This document shows, piece by piece, positions 5,950 through 7,770 of a DNA stretch of 7,770 bases; the first letter of the stretch is position 1, and every line of letters begins with the position of its first letter. The stretch comes from Comamonas_F sp047606565. GTDB lineage: Bacteria; Pseudomonadota; Gammaproteobacteria; Burkholderiales; Burkholderiaceae_C. The DNA lies in contig JASGEH010000218.1 of NCBI GenBank assembly GCA_047606565.1, forward strand, positions 1-7,770. The letters are read 5' to 3'. The notes below the pieces were generated by a model. That model did not search any database and was not told where the DNA came from. It worked only from the letters and a program-made list of their open reading frames with translations. Made by a program: the position numbers and the translations under genes.

Positions 5950-6879
5950 TCAGGCCTTGGGCAGGCCCGGCGGGTTGGTCAGCGAGCGCTCGATGGCCTC
6001 GGACTCCAGCCCCCAGCGCTTGAGCAGCGGCAGGTACTGGCCGTTGGCGATCAGGCCGTTGATGATGTCGGTCAGGCCCGCGGCCAGCCCGGCGTCGCGC
6101 CGGGTGGCGATGGCGATGTCGGCGTGCAGCGGCCAGCCGCCGTTGATCGTGCCGACCCGCCGCGTCTGTCCCTTGTTGGCGTTGGACTGGAAGGCCAGCG
6201 AGGCGTTGACGCTGAAGATGACGTCGGCCCGGCCGGACTGCAGCGCCAGCGTCTTGAGCGGGTCATCGTCGTAGTACTGCACCTCGACCGGCTTGAGGCC
6301 GGCAGCGCGGTTCTGCTGGTCCCAGCGCAGCAGGATGGATTCCTGGTTGGTGCCGGCGTCGGTGATGATGCGCAGCCCGGCGACGTCCTTGGGCTCCTTG
6401 ATCGACTGGATCGGGCTGCTGGCCTTGACGTAGAAACCCAGCAGGTCGACGCGGTAGGTGGAGAAGTCGAACTTTTCCTTGCGTGCCTCGGTGACGGTGA
6501 CATTGGAGATCACCGCGTCGAACTTGCCCGAGGCCAGCCCGAGCGGCCAGTCGGCCCAGGCCACCACCGCCAGTTCGAGCCGGCGGCCCAGACTCTCAGC
6601 GATGTTCTGGGCGAACTCGGGGTGGTAGCCCACCACGGTCTTGCCATCAGGCTGCAATTCGTTGAGCGGCAGATTGCCGCCGGCCGAGATGCCGACGGTG
6701 AAAACGCCGTCCTTGACGAAGCGGTAGCGCTGGGCGATGGCGGCGATGGCTGCCTCGTTGCGTGCGGCGACGGGCACGGTGCCGTTTTGCGCCCAGACGC
6801 GCGGCGCGGCCGCCAGCGCGGCGGCCGCGGCCAGCGAGGTGCCGAAGAGGCGGCGGGTAATGGGTGGGAAAGAGGACAT
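5950..6879 (-). CDS. Amino-acid-type ABC substrate-binding protein, tandem copy 1
   Basis: This 309-residue periplasmic binding protein (SBP_bac_3, cystine/polar amino acid group) has a signal sequence ITRRLFGTSLAAAAALAAAPRVWA (7-30). TRRLFG resembles a twin-arginine motif, so Tat export is possible; cleavage would follow AQ or WA near residue 30. GVFTVGISAGG (58-68) opens the binding domain. GKFDAVISNVTVTEARKEKFDFSTYR (118-143) includes the expected carboxylate-binding T130 and R133, and QYYDDD (201-206) is present. ATG 6879 is chosen because it begins the signal and AAGGA lies about 7 nt upstream; the frame is open back to 6957, but that would overlap the ATPase. It is separated from the ATPase by 74 bp rich in C on the transcribed strand. 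Two binding proteins feeding one transporter, as in B. subtilis TcyJ/TcyK, would widen substrate range. Confidence 0.92.
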   Translation of the reverse strand: MSSFPPITRRLFGTSLAAAAALAAAPRVWAQNGTVPVAARNEAAIAAIAQRYRFVKDGVFTVGISAGGNLPLNELQPDGKTVVGYHPEFAQNIAESLGRRLELAVVAWADWPLGLASGKFDAVISNVTVTEARKEKFDFSTYRVDLLGFYVKASSPIQSIKEPKDVAGLRIITDAGTNQESILLRWDQQNRAAGLKPVEVQYYDDDPLKTLALQSGRADVIFSVNASLAFQSNANKGQTRRVGTINGGWPLHADIAIATRRDAGLAAGLTDIINGLIANGQYLPLLKRWGLESEAIERSLTNPPGLPKA

Positions 6880-6894
6880 GGTGTTTTCCTTTTT

Positions 6895-6953
6895 GGGGAG
6901 GGGAAGACGATGGGTGTGAAGGGACGTGGAGGGGCGCGGCAGCGAGGGGCGGG
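6895..6953 (-). promoter_or_regulatory. C-rich, G-poor transcript segment (possible Rho-loading region)
   Basis: On the minus strand these 59 bases hold 37 C and only 7 G, with runs such as TTCCCCTCCCC. Such C-over-G bubbles are typical of Rho utilisation sites. It spans nearly the whole gap between the ATPase stop and the Shine-Dalgarno of the first binding protein. It could set relative expression of the two genes; the reading is compositional only. Confidence 0.3.
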
Positions 6954-7769
6954 TCACAGGACCTTGGCCAGGAACTCGCGGGTGCGCGGCTCGCGCGGCT
7001 GTCCGAGGACTTGCTGCGGCGCTCCGGCCTCGACGATGCGGCCGTGCTCCATGAAGACGACGGTGTCGGCCACCTCGCGCGCGAAGCCGATTTCGTGGGT
7101 GACGATCAGCAGCGTGACGCCGCTGCGCGCCAGCTCCTGGATGACGGCCAGCACTTCGCCGACCAGCTCTGGGTCGAGCGCCGAGGTCGGCTCGTCGAAC
7201 AGCAGCACCTTGGGACGCAGCGCCAGCGCCCGCGCGATCGCCACGCGTTGCTGCTGGCCGCCCGAGAGCTGGCGCGGCCAGGCCAGGGCCTTGTCGGCCA
7301 GGCCGACGCGGGCCAGCAGCTCGCGCGCCAGCGCCTCGGCCTCGGGCCGCCCCAGCCGGCCCAGCGCCACCGGGGCCTCGACGATGTTGTCGATGACGGT
7401 CAGGTGCGGGAACAGGTTGAAGCTCTGGAACACCATGCCGACGTCGGCGCGGCGGCGCAGGATGGCCCGCTCCTTGAGTTCGTAGAGGGTGTCGCCGGCG
7501 CGCCGGTAGCCGACCAGCTCGCCGTCGATGTCGATGAAGCCGCTGTCGACGCGTTCGAGGTGGTTGAGGGTGCGCAGCAGCGTGCTCTTGCCCGAGCCCG
7601 ACGGCCCGATGACGGCGGTGACGCTGCCCGGCGCCAGCTGCAGGCTGACGTCGTCGAGCACGCGCAGCTCGCCATAGCTCTTGGAGACGCCGTGGATGCC
7701 CACGGCCGCGCCGCGCACGCCCAGCGCCGCCAGCGAGCCGGTCGCGGCCGGCGCCGCCTGGGCCGCCAC
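6954..7769 (-). CDS. ABC transporter ATPase, polar amino acid type (GlnQ/TcyN-like), 5' end uncertain
   Basis: The 271 visible residues form the cytoplasmic ATP-hydrolysing subunit of an amino-acid importer. They include Walker A GPSGSGKST (55-63), Q-loop VFQSFNLFPHLT (113-124), signature LSGGQQQR (168-175), Walker B VLLFDEPTSALD (188-199) and H-loop THE with His225. The C-terminus AKVL is about where this family ends. The frame opens with a GTG at 7769, one base from the window edge, so the true start may lie outside. The domain proper begins near VGIHGVSKSYG (23-33), leaving about 22 Ala/Gly-rich residues that relatives usually lack; these could be a late linker, an extended N-terminus or the end of a fused permease. 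It is followed after 74 bp by the two binding-protein genes. Permease genes are absent from the window and expected upstream, beyond 7770. Confidence 0.93.
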   Translation of the reverse strand: MAAQAAPAATGSLAALGVRGAAVGIHGVSKSYGELRVLDDVSLQLAPGSVTAVIGPSGSGKSTLLRTLNHLERVDSGFIDIDGELVGYRRAGDTLYELKERAILRRRADVGMVFQSFNLFPHLTVIDNIVEAPVALGRLGRPEAEALARELLARVGLADKALAWPRQLSGGQQQRVAIARALALRPKVLLFDEPTSALDPELVGEVLAVIQELARSGVTLLIVTHEIGFAREVADTVVFMEHGRIVEAGAPQQVLGQPREPRTREFLAKVL

Positions 7770-7770
7770 C

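Noticed and set aside
3875..6274. Very long plus-strand open frame (799 codons), and another at 5719-7485
   Set aside because: Both lie opposite well-supported minus-strand genes. Their translations are Arg/Gln/Gly-rich with no family motifs, as expected for antisense frames in high-GC DNA.
6880..6957. Longer first binding protein overlapping the ATPase stop
   Set aside because: The extra residues give no signal peptide features, whereas ATG 6879 has a Shine-Dalgarno and a proper export signal.

Overview
The window looks like chromosome of a GC-rich beta-proteobacterium, probably order Burkholderiales. The reasons are the very high GC of the coding DNA, a typical Burkholderiales trimeric general porin, long spurious ORFs opposite real genes, and an operon of periplasmic-binding-protein transport genes. 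The genus cannot be told from the sequence alone.

Layout, left to right. A 5'-truncated HAD-family hydrolase (1-285, +) is followed by an AT-rich leader and a complete outer-membrane porin (513-1583, +). The porin converges on a two-gene toxin-antitoxin module on the minus strand: a PIN-domain toxin (1820-2242) and a ribbon-helix-helix antitoxin (2217-2483), with a palindromic operator candidate just upstream. A pair of inverted REP-like palindromes (1626-1744) fills the convergent gap. The rest of the window is on the minus strand. In transcription order (right to left) it holds a polar-amino-acid-type ABC ATPase reaching the window edge (6954-7769), two tandem paralogous amino-acid-type solute-binding proteins (5950-6879 and 4904-5932), a luciferase-like flavin monooxygenase (3863-4900), and an SsuA/NrtA-type binding protein (2571-3617).

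The monooxygenase and the last binding protein are separated by two strong palindromes. One is a perfect 20-bp palindrome touching the monooxygenase stop codon. The other is a 131-bp element bounded by perfect 31-bp inverted repeats, which looks like a MITE or a deletion remnant of an insertion sequence.

Working model (inference): the ATPase, the two binding proteins and permeases expected beyond the right edge import an amino-acid-like, probably sulfur-containing, compound that the monooxygenase oxidises. The gene content resembles the Bacillus subtilis ytm (tcyJKLMN-ytmO) organosulfur locus. The SsuA-like protein may supply a second, sulfonate-like substrate. No RNA genes, CRISPR arrays or intact transposase genes were seen.
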